Positions 1-8,780 of a stretch of 64,000 nucleotides of DNA are shown in pieces. Made by a program: the position numbers and the translations under genes. The notes beneath the pieces are model-generated. The model made no database searches and was not told the origin of the DNA. It saw only the letters and a program-made list of their open reading frames with translations. The stretch is from Oscillatoriophycideae cyanobacterium NC_groundwater_1537_Pr4_S-0.65um_50_18 (GTDB taxonomy: Bacteria; Cyanobacteriota; Cyanobacteriia; Elainellales; Elainellaceae), in the NCBI GenBank assembly GCA_016208305.1, contig JACQYI010000006.1, positions 558,001-622,000 on the forward strand, written 5' to 3'. Positions within the stretch are counted from its first letter, which is position 1; every line of letters begins with the position of its first letter.

Positions 1-725
1 TTCGAGCCGCGCGTGATAAACTCTTGCAGCAGCGTGTCCGTCGAGCGGGGTGGATTGTAGACTGACTGTTTTGCCAGCTTAAACAGAGCCGCGATCGCCG
101 GACTGCCCAACGTAGCTGCATCAAGGTTGCCCGCCTGAGATTGTGCCCACAAGCCCATCGCCAGTTGGCCACTGTTCGATCGCGCTGGGTCAGTCAAAAC
201 GAGGTCAATGCTGCCCCAGGTTTTATCACCCCCGATCGCTGCCCAGTTGCCTTTTTGCAGAGCCGATGCGAGTTGCTGCCAGTCAAAGCGGCCGTTCGGA
301 AACAAAATTTTGCCCCGGTCTGCCCAGGCAATTCCCACTAGAATCGATTTGGCGATCGGCTGGGGTGCGCCATAGAAGGGAGTCTCGCTATTTTGGGCGC
401 GCCAGCGGTCTTCTAGCTCCGTCAGCAGCTCGGCATTGGCAGGAATCAGCAGCGCTGGATCAAAGTCGTTTTTGTCATCAACATAGTTATTGACCACATC
501 TTGAGAGCCTTGAAACTTTAGCTCTAGCTGAATGTCAGGATGGGCCTGCTCAAACTGAGTTTCTAGCGCTTGCAGCGGCTCCTGAAGTTCTGTGCCGCTG
601 ACGATGACGACGGTCTGAGTCGCACCGGGCAAGGGCGCATAGGCCAGAGCGATCGCCACCAGCATCACTGCCCCTGAGAGCAAGGCTCGGCGGGTGAGCC
701 GAGCGTGCGTTTTTTGTTTTTTCAT
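1..725 (-). CDS. Extracellular solute-binding protein, C-terminus cut by window edge
   Basis: About 241 codons are visible from an ATG at 723-725. The N-terminus has a basic stretch and a hydrophobic segment (MKKQKTHARLTRRALLSG followed by AVMLVAIALAYAPLPGA), so the protein is probably exported. What follows resembles type II periplasmic binding proteins: VVIVSGTELQEPL, then QFEQAHPDIQLELKFQGSQD and SNSGQLAMGLWAQ, like the phosphate/sulfate/molybdate-type binding fold. The start overlaps the stop of the upstream gene as ATGA, so the two are translationally coupled. The solute is unknown and the C-terminus lies outside the window. It is the second solute-binding module of the 1-3188 unit. Confidence 0.75.
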   Translation of the reverse strand, partial: MKKQKTHARLTRRALLSGAVMLVAIALAYAPLPGATQTVVIVSGTELQEPLQALETQFEQAHPDIQLELKFQGSQDVVNNYVDDKNDFDPALLIPANAELLTELEDRWRAQNSETPFYGAPQPIAKSILVGIAWADRGKILFPNGRFDWQQLASALQKGNWAAIGGDKTWGSIDLVLTDPARSNSGQLAMGLWAQSQAGNLDAATLGSPAIAALFKLAKQSVYNPPRSTDTLLQEFITRGS

Positions 726-1453
726 GCAGAGGATTGGCTGACCAGCAAATCGACATTTTCTTGAAAAATGCTGAGTTCGTCACTGAGCGATCGCAGTTCT
801 AGGGTTTGCTGCACATCGGCTAGGTTGGTCGATCGCAGCTTATTTTGCATGGCTTGCAGCACACCAGCCGAATCTAGAATGAGCGTAGACAGACTGGCAA
901 CCTGTGCCTGACGCGTATCTTCTCCGGTTTGAACCAGATGAATATTATGCTGAAGGCTCTCCACCAGATAGTCAAGCTGCTCTTTCACCAACCCTGAACT
1001 TGTAGACAGCCGGGTTTGCACTTCTGCCAACTGTCTGCGTAAGTCTTCCACCGACAGCAGCGAATTGCTGCCCTGCATCCGTTGGGTGAGTGTATCAATC
1101 TTGGGGGGAAGCTCGGTCGCCCGATCGCAAGCCATCTGCACCGATGCCAGCAGATCCATTTGCAGAGAGTCGGTCAGCAGTCGAGAGGCCTCTGCCCGCA
1201 GCTCAGTTGCCTTTTCGGCTAGCAGCCTTGCCTGCTGACGCACCGCCATCAGTTCGCGCTCTAGCAGCGGATCTTCTAGATTGAGCGATTCAGGCTCTTG
1301 GCTTTTGCGTAAAGCGGCTCCAGCTAGGGCGATCGCCCCCGCCCCAGGCAAAATCACCCAATTGGGAAGTTTGGCCATCCGAACGCCGACCACCAGGGCG
1401 ATCGCGCTGATCAGCATAGGCACAGGATAGTAGAAAGGATTCGCGAGCTTCAT
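722..1453 (-). CDS. Membrane-anchored coiled-coil protein of unknown function
   Basis: 243 aa. Two hydrophobic stretches lie at about residues 6-24 (YYPVPMLISAIALVVGV) and 32-47 (VILPGAGAIALAGAAL). The rest, from about residue 50, is a long heptad-like helical region rich in Leu, Gln, Glu and Ala with no Cys-based or nucleotide-binding motif. It probably sits in the inner membrane with a long coiled-coil domain on one face. It is 4 nt downstream of the vWA lipoprotein and overlaps the next gene by ATGA, so the three form an operon. I do not recognise the family. A structural or scaffolding role for the binding proteins is inference from position only. Confidence 0.7.
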   Translation of the reverse strand: MKLANPFYYPVPMLISAIALVVGVRMAKLPNWVILPGAGAIALAGAALRKSQEPESLNLEDPLLERELMAVRQQARLLAEKATELRAEASRLLTDSLQMDLLASVQMACDRATELPPKIDTLTQRMQGSNSLLSVEDLRRQLAEVQTRLSTSSGLVKEQLDYLVESLQHNIHLVQTGEDTRQAQVASLSTLILDSAGVLQAMQNKLRSTNLADVQQTLELRSLSDELSIFQENVDLLVSQSSA

Positions 1454-1457
1454 CGGT

Positions 1458-3188
1458 TTAGAACTCCAATTGCAAGTTTTGCATTACCCGTGAAATGCTT
1501 TCGGGATCGCCCTTAGAATAGTAGCCACCCGTCGCTTGGGCAATTTTTTCGAGAGCACCCGCATCAAATTCACCTTCATTGCCATAGCCTACGGTAAAGA
1601 AGGAAATGCGCTGATCGCTCTCAACGCCGCTCTTAGCCAAATCGGTCGCCAGCTGATCCAGACTCATCCCAGAGTCGGTGTCTTGCCCATCTGTGAGCAC
1701 CAGCACCGCATTGATCGCATCAGGACGCAGGTTTTTTCGCAGCCAGTTGCGGGCGTAAAACGCAGCATCATAAAGACTGGTACCGCCTTCAACGCTGAGG
1801 CTGCTGATGAATTCTATGCCTTTCGTCTGGCCTTCAGGAGAGCCATCCACTAAAACAGGAGAACGGATGGCGCTATCAAAATCAATCAGGGCAATGCGAT
1901 CCTGGGAGGTCAGGGCGGTGATGTAGTTTTGCAGCGTAGACTGTACGGCAGGCATTTTATCGCCTTGCATCGACCCGGAAGAATCAACGACGATCGCCAC
2001 CAGCGAAGGCTTTTTGGCATTTTGCTCCCAGGCTGCTAGCATAGCTTCCACCACTTCGGGCTGCGGCGGACGGTAAGAATCATACTTCGCCTGCGGATTC
2101 ACCCCAAATTCTGGACTAAACTTTGCCCCTAGTGCCACGCCCGGAGTGCCAGGACGTAACCCTAGATTCGCGGCCATCTGCTGGGCTTCGTTAGATTGCA
2201 GGTAGGCGATAACTTGCTCAGCCGCTGCTTTTTCTACAGGGCTAACCCAGGGAGCAGTGAGCAAAATCGATCGCATGTTGGATGAAAAAGTGGCTTTTGG
2301 GTAAATCGCCTCATATTTGGGTTGCCCAATGGGTTGCCCAGAGTTTTCTCCAGACAATGGCTCGGTGTTAGCGGCAATAACTGAAGACTCATAAACAGAG
2401 CCGATCGAAGCCCAAAAGGAGCCGTTTTTCACCATCGCCTGCGCCAAAGAGTTGGTGGAAACACCATATCGGGTAATTTTTGACTGAATCGCCTTCACAT
2501 CTGCCGTGTAGCGTTTCACGTCGGCATCGGTAATTTGTTCAGGACGCTTGCCTGACACTGAGGCATATTGTGCAACCAGCGTTTGCAGCCCAGAGTTCGA
2601 TTTGGTGGGCACAGTCTGCACGTAATGGACAGGCAAGGGCTGGCTAGCGGCATCAATATCTCTGTGGGTTTTTGCCGTTACCAGCGTCTTGAATAAATCA
2701 TCAGTCTGGCGCAATCCGGCAGCTAGATCTGCGGGAGCCATGAACACCATAGGGCTACTGGCTAGCAGGGGCGAATCGGTAATGGCGGGAATATAGTTCT
2801 GCCCAGGAAACAGTTGGTTGATGCGATCGATCAAAATACTCTGATAAATTTCGCCATCAACCGACAGCAGCGTTGGCCATTCGGGCGAATCGGCAGGTAA
2901 CGTCCCGGCTTTAAGCTGCTGTGCCAAAGCCACAGTTTTTGTCACCATATCGCCGCTGCCCTGCGCTGCACAAGTCAAGTAATAGGCTTCACCGCTTTGC
3001 AACTTCGGCTCTTGCGAGTTGAGGCGATCGGCAGCTTGCGTACAAAAATCTTGTAGAGCGCTGCCCACCCACATTTTGACTTCAACCTGATCGGAAGTAA
3101 TATTGCGGCTGGCACAAGCATTAAACAACAGAACGGCAGTCAAGCCAGCCAGCAGGTAGGCTGCAAACCTTCTAATTTTGAGGATCAT
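1458..3188 (-). CDS. Lipoprotein with solute-binding domain fused to a vWA domain
   Basis: 576 aa. The N-terminus is a lipoprotein-type signal (hydrophobic run, then LLFNAC with Cys25 as the likely lipidated residue; the lipobox is not perfect). Residues about 35-360 look like an extracellular solute-binding domain. Residues about 390-570 are a von Willebrand A domain with an intact MIDAS: DSSGSMQGD (DxSxS), the GGTSLYDAA threonine and the LTDGQD aspartate. A metal-dependent adhesion-type site carried on a binding protein suggests protein-protein contacts at the outer face of the membrane. It is the first gene of the three-gene unit; about 390 bp of non-coding or doubtful DNA separates it from divergent birA. 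The ligand is unknown. Confidence 0.8.
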   Translation of the reverse strand: MILKIRRFAAYLLAGLTAVLLFNACASRNITSDQVEVKMWVGSALQDFCTQAADRLNSQEPKLQSGEAYYLTCAAQGSGDMVTKTVALAQQLKAGTLPADSPEWPTLLSVDGEIYQSILIDRINQLFPGQNYIPAITDSPLLASSPMVFMAPADLAAGLRQTDDLFKTLVTAKTHRDIDAASQPLPVHYVQTVPTKSNSGLQTLVAQYASVSGKRPEQITDADVKRYTADVKAIQSKITRYGVSTNSLAQAMVKNGSFWASIGSVYESSVIAANTEPLSGENSGQPIGQPKYEAIYPKATFSSNMRSILLTAPWVSPVEKAAAEQVIAYLQSNEAQQMAANLGLRPGTPGVALGAKFSPEFGVNPQAKYDSYRPPQPEVVEAMLAAWEQNAKKPSLVAIVVDSSGSMQGDKMPAVQSTLQNYITALTSQDRIALIDFDSAIRSPVLVDGSPEGQTKGIEFISSLSVEGGTSLYDAAFYARNWLRKNLRPDAINAVLVLTDGQDTDSGMSLDQLATDLAKSGVESDQRISFFTVGYGNEGEFDAGALEKIAQATGGYYSKGDPESISRVMQNLQLEF

Positions 3189-3288
3189 AAATGAATCCAG
3201 AGATAGCTAAATTTCAACGAAGGGCTAAATTTAGGGTGATGCGGCCAGAGCATATTTGAAAAAATTTACTTTTTATCCGTTCTGCTCC

Positions 3289-3522
3289 TTAAATCCCCTG
3301 ATTTTGGGACTCTTCCGGATTAAAGTCTTTTGAAGTTGGGGAGAACTGCAAAACAGTAGCCAGATGACGGCAATTAGCGTCAATCCGAATCAGCAACAGC
3401 GCCAGGGCTAACGCAACAAAACCCAACACAGGATGTAAAAAGATTAGCGGCGGCAAAAGCTTGAGGGAAAAGCGATCGCCTCTGTCTAAAAACCTCAGCA
3501 GCGATAGTTTGCGTCTAGTTAC
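3289..3522 (-). CDS. Possible small membrane protein lacking a standard start codon (doubtful)
   Basis: Within the 390-bp gap between the vWA lipoprotein and birA, the minus strand stays open for about 80 codons up to a TAA at 3289-3291. It encodes a basic N-terminal part (RRKLSLLRFLDRGDR), one convincing membrane span (LIFLHPVLGFVALALALLLI) and a polar tail (SPTSKDFNPEES). No ATG or GTG in a sensible position starts it; only an internal TTG and CTG are available. The protein-like composition argues for a real or recently decayed gene, the missing start argues against. Low confidence. Confidence 0.22.
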   Translation of the reverse strand, partial: VTRRKLSLLRFLDRGDRFSLKLLPPLIFLHPVLGFVALALALLLIRIDANCRHLATVLQFSPTSKDFNPEESQNQGI

Positions 3523-3578
3523 AATATGCCCCAGACAAATTCCAGAATTTAATTTGCCTTGAAGATTAGTTTGCGCTC

Positions 3579-4379
3579 ATGTGTACCTTTTCAGCTTCAG
3601 ACCCTGCGATCGCGATCCAAACAGCTTTACCCGCTTGGCTCCATTGGCTAGAGCAATGCCCCAGCACCAATACCTGGGCAGCAGCACATGCCTCTGAGCT
3701 TCAGCATGGCGACGTCGTCTTTACCCGGCAACAGACCGCCGGAAGAGGACAACAGGGACGCACCTGGCAAGCGCCACCCGGTGTGCTAACGGCCAGCGTC
3801 GTACTGGATTCTATTCCAGTAGAGCAACTGCCCGGATTGAGCCTAGCGGCTGGATTGGCCGTTATTTATGCGATCGCTGACTTGGCTCCAGACTTGCAGA
3901 ATCTACAGCTCAAGTGGCCGAACGATGTGATGCTACAAGAGCGCAAGCTGGCCGGAATCTTGTGTGAGGCTGGAGGAAATCGCAGCAGCCGAGTCATTGT
4001 TGGAATTGGACTGAATCGCTGTGCCAATTTTGCCGCATCTGAACTGCCAGATAGCCTAATCCAGAAAGTCATCAGTTTGCATCAGGTTGCTGCGATCGTT
4101 CCTAATGAGTTTTCTCTCCTAGAAAGGTTGCGGCAATATTTGCTAGAAACCGCAGGGCTACTAACCGCACCTCATTCATTAGGATTGACAGCACTGCTGC
4201 CTGCCCTACGCCAGCGAGATTTTTTGTTAGGAAGGCAGATTGTAGTTAACCGCTCTGGACAGCAGATAGCGGGCGAAGCAGTCGGGATTGGCGATCGAGG
4301 AGAGTTGCTGCTGCGGCTTGCCGAGGGCAGTTTGCGAAGGGTGACTTCAGGGCAGGTTCTTTGGCAAGACTTGAGCTAA
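3579..4379 (+). CDS. birA: Biotin--[acetyl-CoA-carboxylase] ligase
   Basis: 266 aa. It activates biotin to biotinyl-AMP and attaches it to the biotin carboxyl carrier protein of acetyl-CoA carboxylase. Diagnostic motifs are visible: STNTWA near residue 30, GRGQQGRTW near residue 56 (adenylate loop), KWPNDV near 110 and KLAGILCE for the biotin site. The length matches the short, non-regulatory class: there is no N-terminal DNA-binding domain, so this is an enzyme only. A small SH3-like C-terminal domain follows from about residue 215. It stands alone on the plus strand; accD, another part of the same carboxylase, is at 26.4 kb. Confidence 0.93.
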   Translation: MCTFSASDPAIAIQTALPAWLHWLEQCPSTNTWAAAHASELQHGDVVFTRQQTAGRGQQGRTWQAPPGVLTASVVLDSIPVEQLPGLSLAAGLAVIYAIADLAPDLQNLQLKWPNDVMLQERKLAGILCEAGGNRSSRVIVGIGLNRCANFAASELPDSLIQKVISLHQVAAIVPNEFSLLERLRQYLLETAGLLTAPHSLGLTALLPALRQRDFLLGRQIVVNRSGQQIAGEAVGIGDRGELLLRLAEGSLRRVTSGQVLWQDLS

Positions 4380-4425
4380 GCACCCCAGGCGTATTTCAAG
4401 CCGTAATTTAGATCAATCCGTAAAA

Positions 4426-4461
4426 AAGAGGGCTTTGGAACATGCGTCCCAAAGCCCTCTT
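4426..4461. terminator. Hairpin between birA and the convergent small gene
   Basis: A 13-bp perfect stem (4426-4438 with 4449-4461) encloses a 10-nt loop. On the minus strand the stem is followed by six T residues, which makes a canonical intrinsic terminator for the gene at 4574-4954. It may also stop birA transcription. Confidence 0.75.
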
Positions 4462-4573
4462 GATGAGATTGTAATTTTGGTCAATTGCCATCGGACTTCA
4501 GGACGTTGATGCTGTTGTCCTGATAGCCTTAGCGATCGCCTATAAATTACCAAGTATTACCAGTCAGGATATT

Positions 4574-4954
4574 TTACCGACCTAAATCGTTGTCTTCGAT
4601 CCACTGCAACACTTCAGACTCAGACTCTGCATACAGTGTTTTGCCTGTGCGAGGGTCATAAGCGCGCCAAAAAACAGTGCCGGAATCTCCAACAATTTGG
4701 TCAATAGATAGCATCGATTGACGAGCGATCGCATCCATCCAAGAATTCCAAACCTGCTTGACTTTGTTGACGAAAGCCAACCCATGCTGATTGGGAGCCA
4801 ATCCTAACTGCTTTTGCTCTTGCTCTAGCAGCGCGATGAGTTGAAAGTTTTGTGCTGCTCGGGCTACTTCTAGCCGACGAGAGAGAGAAGCTGCGATCGC
4901 TGCCTTGTGTTGAGCATCGATTTCAGCCAGGTTGAAATGAAGTGCAGTAGACAT
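4574..4954 (-). CDS. Small conserved protein, family with W-x-YDP C-terminal module
   Basis: 126 aa, no signal peptide or membrane span. The N-terminal half is helical and rich in Ala, Gln and Leu. The C-terminal half carries VFWRAYDPRTGKTLYAESE followed by SEVLQWIED. The same order of features (WYFRVYDP, then SSERELRAWID) occurs in the protein at 21179-21523, so the two are paralogues. Similar short proteins are common in cyanobacteria as far as I recall, without an assigned function. Divergent from menE with a 194-bp A/T-rich gap between. Confidence 0.7.
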   Translation of the reverse strand: MSTALHFNLAEIDAQHKAAIAASLSRRLEVARAAQNFQLIALLEQEQKQLGLAPNQHGLAFVNKVKQVWNSWMDAIARQSMLSIDQIVGDSGTVFWRAYDPRTGKTLYAESESEVLQWIEDNDLGR

Positions 4955-5148
4955 AGTTCCCTTACCAAACGCTAAATTCTTAAAAGGTATTTTTTACCTC
5001 CGATAGTGGAATTATAATATATTTCTGTAGCTAAAGGCACAAAATTGAAGTTATTTTAAGCTTTTCTTTAGTTAGAGTTTTTTACAATCAAGCTTTTTGA
5101 ACTCAGGCTGTAGCCGTGGTTTAATGACAGCCATATTGAGTAACAGCC

Positions 5149-6627
5149 ATGTTTAAGAGCAGCTCTGACTTCATCGCCCACCTCAAGCAGCTTTCTAAAG
5201 ATTCCTGGCTGCTGGGGCCAGACAATCAGCGCTTAGCAGCCCAGGCAAAAGAACAGTTTCATGCGCTGATTCAAAGCTATAGAGACAATCAACCCCCGAT
5301 CGTTTTGCTAGCCACATCTGATTCGGCAGAATTTTTGGCAGGCTTCGTAGCCGCCTGTGCTGCAAATTGTCCCACTTTTCTAGGCAACCCTCACTGGAGT
5401 GCGCCAGAGTGGCAGCAGGTTTGTGATCAGGTGCAGCCCGACATCATTTTAGGAAAGCTAGCGGGAGAGCTAGAGAGAGAGCACGGGCAATATCCAGGAC
5501 AAAAGCTACAGGCTAAAGAAAAACTTAAAGCTCCAACGCCTGGACAGATCATGATTCCGACAGGTGGATCTTCAGGGCAAGTGCGCTTTGCCATTCACAC
5601 CTGGCAAACGCTGACGGCATCTGTGAGGGGATTTCAGCAATATTTTGAGACTGATGTCATCAACTCTTGCTGTACGCTGCCGCTCTATCACGTCAGCGGG
5701 TTAATGCAGTTGATGCGATCGCTCCTGACGGGTGGCAAACTGGCGATCGTGCCTCTGAAGCAGCTAGATTTTCAGCGGCCTGAATTTGACCCAGCCGATT
5801 TTTTTATCTCGCTCGTGCCTACCCAGCTTCAGCGATTGCTCCAAAACCCTGAGGCCATTGTCTGGCTCTCTCAATTTCGCACTGTGCTCTTGGGGGGTGC
5901 CCCGGCTTGGGATGACCTACTGGCGACCGTAAGGCAACACCAGATTCGCTTAGCGCCCACCTATGGCATGACCGAAACGGCATCCCAGGTGGCAACGCTA
6001 AAGCCACAGGACTTTCTGGCCGGGAAGCTGGGCTGTGGTCAAGCCTTGCCCCATGCCAAAATTTGGATTGTCGATTCGCAAAGTCAGCCTGTAGAGCCAG
6101 GTCACTTGGGGGCGATCGTGATTCAATCTGCGGCTGTGGCAGCGGGCTATTACGGCGAATTGGGGGGCGAGGCTCAGGAATTTCAGGCTCAGAGATTTCA
6201 AACCGATGACTTGGGCTATCTCGATACCGAAGGCTATTTGCATATCGTGGGGCGCGCCAGCCGCAAAATTATTACAGGCGGAGAAAATGTTTTCCCCGAC
6301 GAAGTTGAAGCCGTCATTCGGGCGACGGGGCTAGTGGCAGATGTTTGCGTCGTGGGTTTGCCCGATCGCCATTGGGGAGAAGTGGTGACAGCTGTTTACG
6401 TCTCTGAAAACGCCTCTGATTCTAGTAGCAGCTCTGCGCTCAATTCGTCACATCCAAATCTGGCACATCCAAATCTGGCACATCCACATCTGGCACAGTT
6501 GCAGCAGGCGATCGCCCCTTCTCTCAGTAAGTTCAAACAGCCCAAGCGCTGGATTGCCGTCGAAAAACTGCCGCGAAATCCTCAGGGAAAAATTAATTAT
6601 GGCTGGCTCAAAGCTTTGGGAGACTGA
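5149..6627 (+). CDS. menE: 2-succinylbenzoate--CoA ligase
   Basis: 492 aa adenylate-forming enzyme. It activates o-succinylbenzoate with CoA in phylloquinone (photosystem I quinone) synthesis. The AMP-binding signature is present as MIPTGGSSGQVRFAIH near residue 137, the TYGMTETASQVA motif near 270, and the C-terminal hinge TDDLGYLDTEGYLHIVGR followed by KIITGGENVFPDEVEAVI. The catalytic lysine fits PRNPQGKINY near the end. Assignment to MenE over other acyl-CoA ligases rests on length and on the YHVSGLMQLMRSL region. An in-frame tandem repeat sits in the C-terminal domain (6449-6493). The 3' end overlaps the convergent DUF3153 gene by 31 nt. Confidence 0.85.
   Translation: MFKSSSDFIAHLKQLSKDSWLLGPDNQRLAAQAKEQFHALIQSYRDNQPPIVLLATSDSAEFLAGFVAACAANCPTFLGNPHWSAPEWQQVCDQVQPDIILGKLAGELEREHGQYPGQKLQAKEKLKAPTPGQIMIPTGGSSGQVRFAIHTWQTLTASVRGFQQYFETDVINSCCTLPLYHVSGLMQLMRSLLTGGKLAIVPLKQLDFQRPEFDPADFFISLVPTQLQRLLQNPEAIVWLSQFRTVLLGGAPAWDDLLATVRQHQIRLAPTYGMTETASQVATLKPQDFLAGKLGCGQALPHAKIWIVDSQSQPVEPGHLGAIVIQSAAVAAGYYGELGGEAQEFQAQRFQTDDLGYLDTEGYLHIVGRASRKIITGGENVFPDEVEAVIRATGLVADVCVVGLPDRHWGEVVTAVYVSENASDSSSSSALNSSHPNLAHPNLAHPHLAQLQQAIAPSLSKFKQPKRWIAVEKLPRNPQGKINYGWLKALGD
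6449..6493 (+). repeat. menE: Three tandem 15-bp units inside menE
   Basis: Unit cacatccaaatctgg at 6449-6463 and 6464-6478, and a one-base variant at 6479-6493. It keeps the reading frame and encodes HPNLA HPNLA HPHLA in the C-terminal domain, in a serine-rich surface-loop region. Confidence 0.95.
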
Positions 6628-7379
6628 GATTTAATCAGCCATCCCACCAGCACAAATAGAGCAATGAACGCCGCACCAATGCCAACGGGGCTAGGCACCC
6701 AAAAGACGGCAGCTATGTGGTTAATCTCTCCTGGCTCTAGATTCCAAATCATCTGCCGTCCCTGCTCACGCTTGAGCGGAACCCTCTCATCCGCCAAGAC
6801 CCTTGCCCCCCAAGGCGTCATGAGATGAAACTCTAGGCTCACGATCTCACGCGGATCAATCGCCATTTTTTCCTGTGCCAGCGGAGTCAGCGATCGCAAA
6901 TCTAGCTCGTAGTCTAGGACCATGCGCTGCCAGAGAATCCAGTTGCCTGCTCGCATCTTCAGGTGAGAGGCGATCGTGGGCAGAGGTTCAGAGGGAGCGC
7001 TCCCAAACTTAGGGCTAGGCTGAAACTCTTCCTGAAATAGGCGATTGAACTTAGTTTCTAGATCTTTGACATTAAAGAAAGGGATCGTCAGCACACTATC
7101 CTGCCTGGAGGGGTGCCGTACCCAGCCGCCCAAGCTTTCGGTCTGCTGCTCTAGTCGCTCTAACCAGGCGATCGCCAGCGCGTTTTCTAAACCTGTCATG
7201 GGCTGGGCAATGCGAATCTGCTGGACAAATCTGCCGTGATTGGCATCGTCAAAGCGGACGCTAATATCATCACGCACGCAGCCTGAGAGCAAGAAAAACG
7301 CGATCGGAATCAGCCACAGCAGCCGAAACCTAATGAACATCTGGGCGATCGTTCTTCGTTTGGAGAAAGTTCTACTCAT
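6597..7379 (-). CDS. DUF3153 family lipoprotein with C-terminal membrane span
   Basis: 260 aa. The N-terminus is a lipoprotein signal (IPIAFFLLSGC, good lipobox). The body begins DDISVRFDDANHGRFVQQIRI and a hydrophobic segment (GAAFIALFVLVGWLI) lies close to the C-terminus, so both ends touch the membrane. I recognise the DUF3153 family, which is cyanobacterial with no known function. An internal ATG at codon 14 would give a shorter signal peptide and is a reasonable alternative start. It is last in the minus-strand run argB / TPR / pmbA / this gene, and overlaps the end of menE. Confidence 0.75.
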   Translation of the reverse strand: MSRTFSKRRTIAQMFIRFRLLWLIPIAFFLLSGCVRDDISVRFDDANHGRFVQQIRIAQPMTGLENALAIAWLERLEQQTESLGGWVRHPSRQDSVLTIPFFNVKDLETKFNRLFQEEFQPSPKFGSAPSEPLPTIASHLKMRAGNWILWQRMVLDYELDLRSLTPLAQEKMAIDPREIVSLEFHLMTPWGARVLADERVPLKREQGRQMIWNLEPGEINHIAAVFWVPSPVGIGAAFIALFVLVGWLIKSQSPKALSQP

Positions 7380-7427
7380 GGGTGCGCCGCCAGCTTTAAC
7401 TCCAGCTTTTCTCAGTTCCAGATTTTC

Positions 7428-8735
7428 TCAATTCCTTGCCGCTACGCCCAGGTTGCCAAACAGCAGGCTGGGCACGTAGGAGCTACCTCCCACCCATTCG
7501 GGCTGGTCGCCCAAGTCTACCAGGTGTTGAAAGGCTTCAAAGATGCTGCCTGCCACCATCGTATTTTTCAGCCGCCCGACAATTTTGCCTTTCTCGACCT
7601 TGTAGCCCAGATCGAGATTGACCGAAAACTCGCCCGCCAACTGATTCGACTGCCCTGCCCCCAAGACTTGATCCACAATGATGCCCTCTTCCATGCTGGC
7701 AATCAAATCAGCCGTAGAGGTGCTGCCAGGAGCCATACAGAGATTGACAGTGCTAGGGGCAGGCCGAGACAGTCCACCCCGAAAACCGTTGCCTGTTGAG
7801 GTTTGTCCGGATCGGGCTGCCCAGCGGCGATCCCAATAAAAGCCCGTTACCTTCCCCCGATCGATATAGGTTTTACGGCTAGTGGGCGTACCTTCATCAT
7901 CAAACGTACAGGCGCTAATGCCTTGAGTTGGGTCTTCAAATAGGGTTAAGCGATCGTCAAACAGCGTTTCGCCCAGCTTGTCGGCCAGCAGCGATGTTTT
8001 TTGGAGAACCGCCTGACCCGAAAGCGCTGTACTAAATAGGCTGCGAAAGGTTCGGGCAACGGCTTGAGGCGTAAATAGCACCGGATAGGAGCCACTGCGA
8101 ATGGTGGCATTGTGCTCTGCCCACCGATATTTTTGCAGCAACTCTTGCAAGATGCGATCGAAGTCGGGGGTGCGATCGCGTCCCACATCATAGCTATGGG
8201 GCTGAAGGAAATCCTCACCTCTTACCAAGTTGCCAGAGAGACTGGCGCTCACAGTGCGGCTCGATCGCTCAGCATAGACATTCTGATGGGTAGCAATCTT
8301 TTCAATCCCCGATTGCACTCGAAACCCTGCCTCTACCAAAACATCAGCATTGTAGCCATGCACCTGCTCGATCAGGCGTTCCCCGATCGCCACCAGTTCT
8401 TGCGTGGTCGGCGGCGTATAGTCAGAGTCGTCGTTATCGAGGCTGTGGAAATCTGCGGCAAATTCAAACTCAGCCGGACTGCCGATTTCTGCGGTCTGCA
8501 CTGCGGCATCCACCAAATCTTCTAAGCGGGTTAGGTCAGTCGAGCTGGCAAAGCCCAAACGACCGTTGCAGATGACGCGCAGCGCCACGCCCTGCAATGC
8601 TTTGGTTTGCAGAGATTTCAGCCGATTGTTTTCAAAATCGATCGGTGTAGCCTGGCTAGAGACATAGTAAACCTCTGCGGCGTGGGTGCGGGGGGCAGCG
8701 AGGGCAAGGATAGTTTCAAGCAGGGAGTCGGGCAT
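7428..8735 (-). CDS. pmbA: TldD/PmbA family protein (PmbA-like)
   Basis: 435 aa, the usual length for the PmbA/TldE branch. PmbA pairs with TldD as a metallopeptidase acting on unfolded or modified peptides; PmbA itself lacks the metal-binding HExxxH motif, and none is seen here. Family hallmarks are the N-terminal FENNRLKSLQTKALQGVALRV region and the C-terminal half with GNGFRGG and LGAGQSNQLAGEFSVNLDLGY. No tldD lies next to it in this window, so its partner must be elsewhere. It sits between the TPR protein and the DUF3153 protein on the same strand. Confidence 0.85.
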   Translation of the reverse strand: MPDSLLETILALAAPRTHAAEVYYVSSQATPIDFENNRLKSLQTKALQGVALRVICNGRLGFASSTDLTRLEDLVDAAVQTAEIGSPAEFEFAADFHSLDNDDSDYTPPTTQELVAIGERLIEQVHGYNADVLVEAGFRVQSGIEKIATHQNVYAERSSRTVSASLSGNLVRGEDFLQPHSYDVGRDRTPDFDRILQELLQKYRWAEHNATIRSGSYPVLFTPQAVARTFRSLFSTALSGQAVLQKTSLLADKLGETLFDDRLTLFEDPTQGISACTFDDEGTPTSRKTYIDRGKVTGFYWDRRWAARSGQTSTGNGFRGGLSRPAPSTVNLCMAPGSTSTADLIASMEEGIIVDQVLGAGQSNQLAGEFSVNLDLGYKVEKGKIVGRLKNTMVAGSIFEAFQHLVDLGDQPEWVGGSSYVPSLLFGNLGVAARN

Positions 8736-8780
8736 AGGGTGAGGAGAGAGAAGGGCTGATTTTGAACCTAAGCCAAGAGT

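Noticed and set aside
8112-8525. 137-codon plus-strand open frame.
   Set aside because: It lies wholly opposite pmbA, whose protein motifs are clear; GC-skewed codon use opens the opposite strand.
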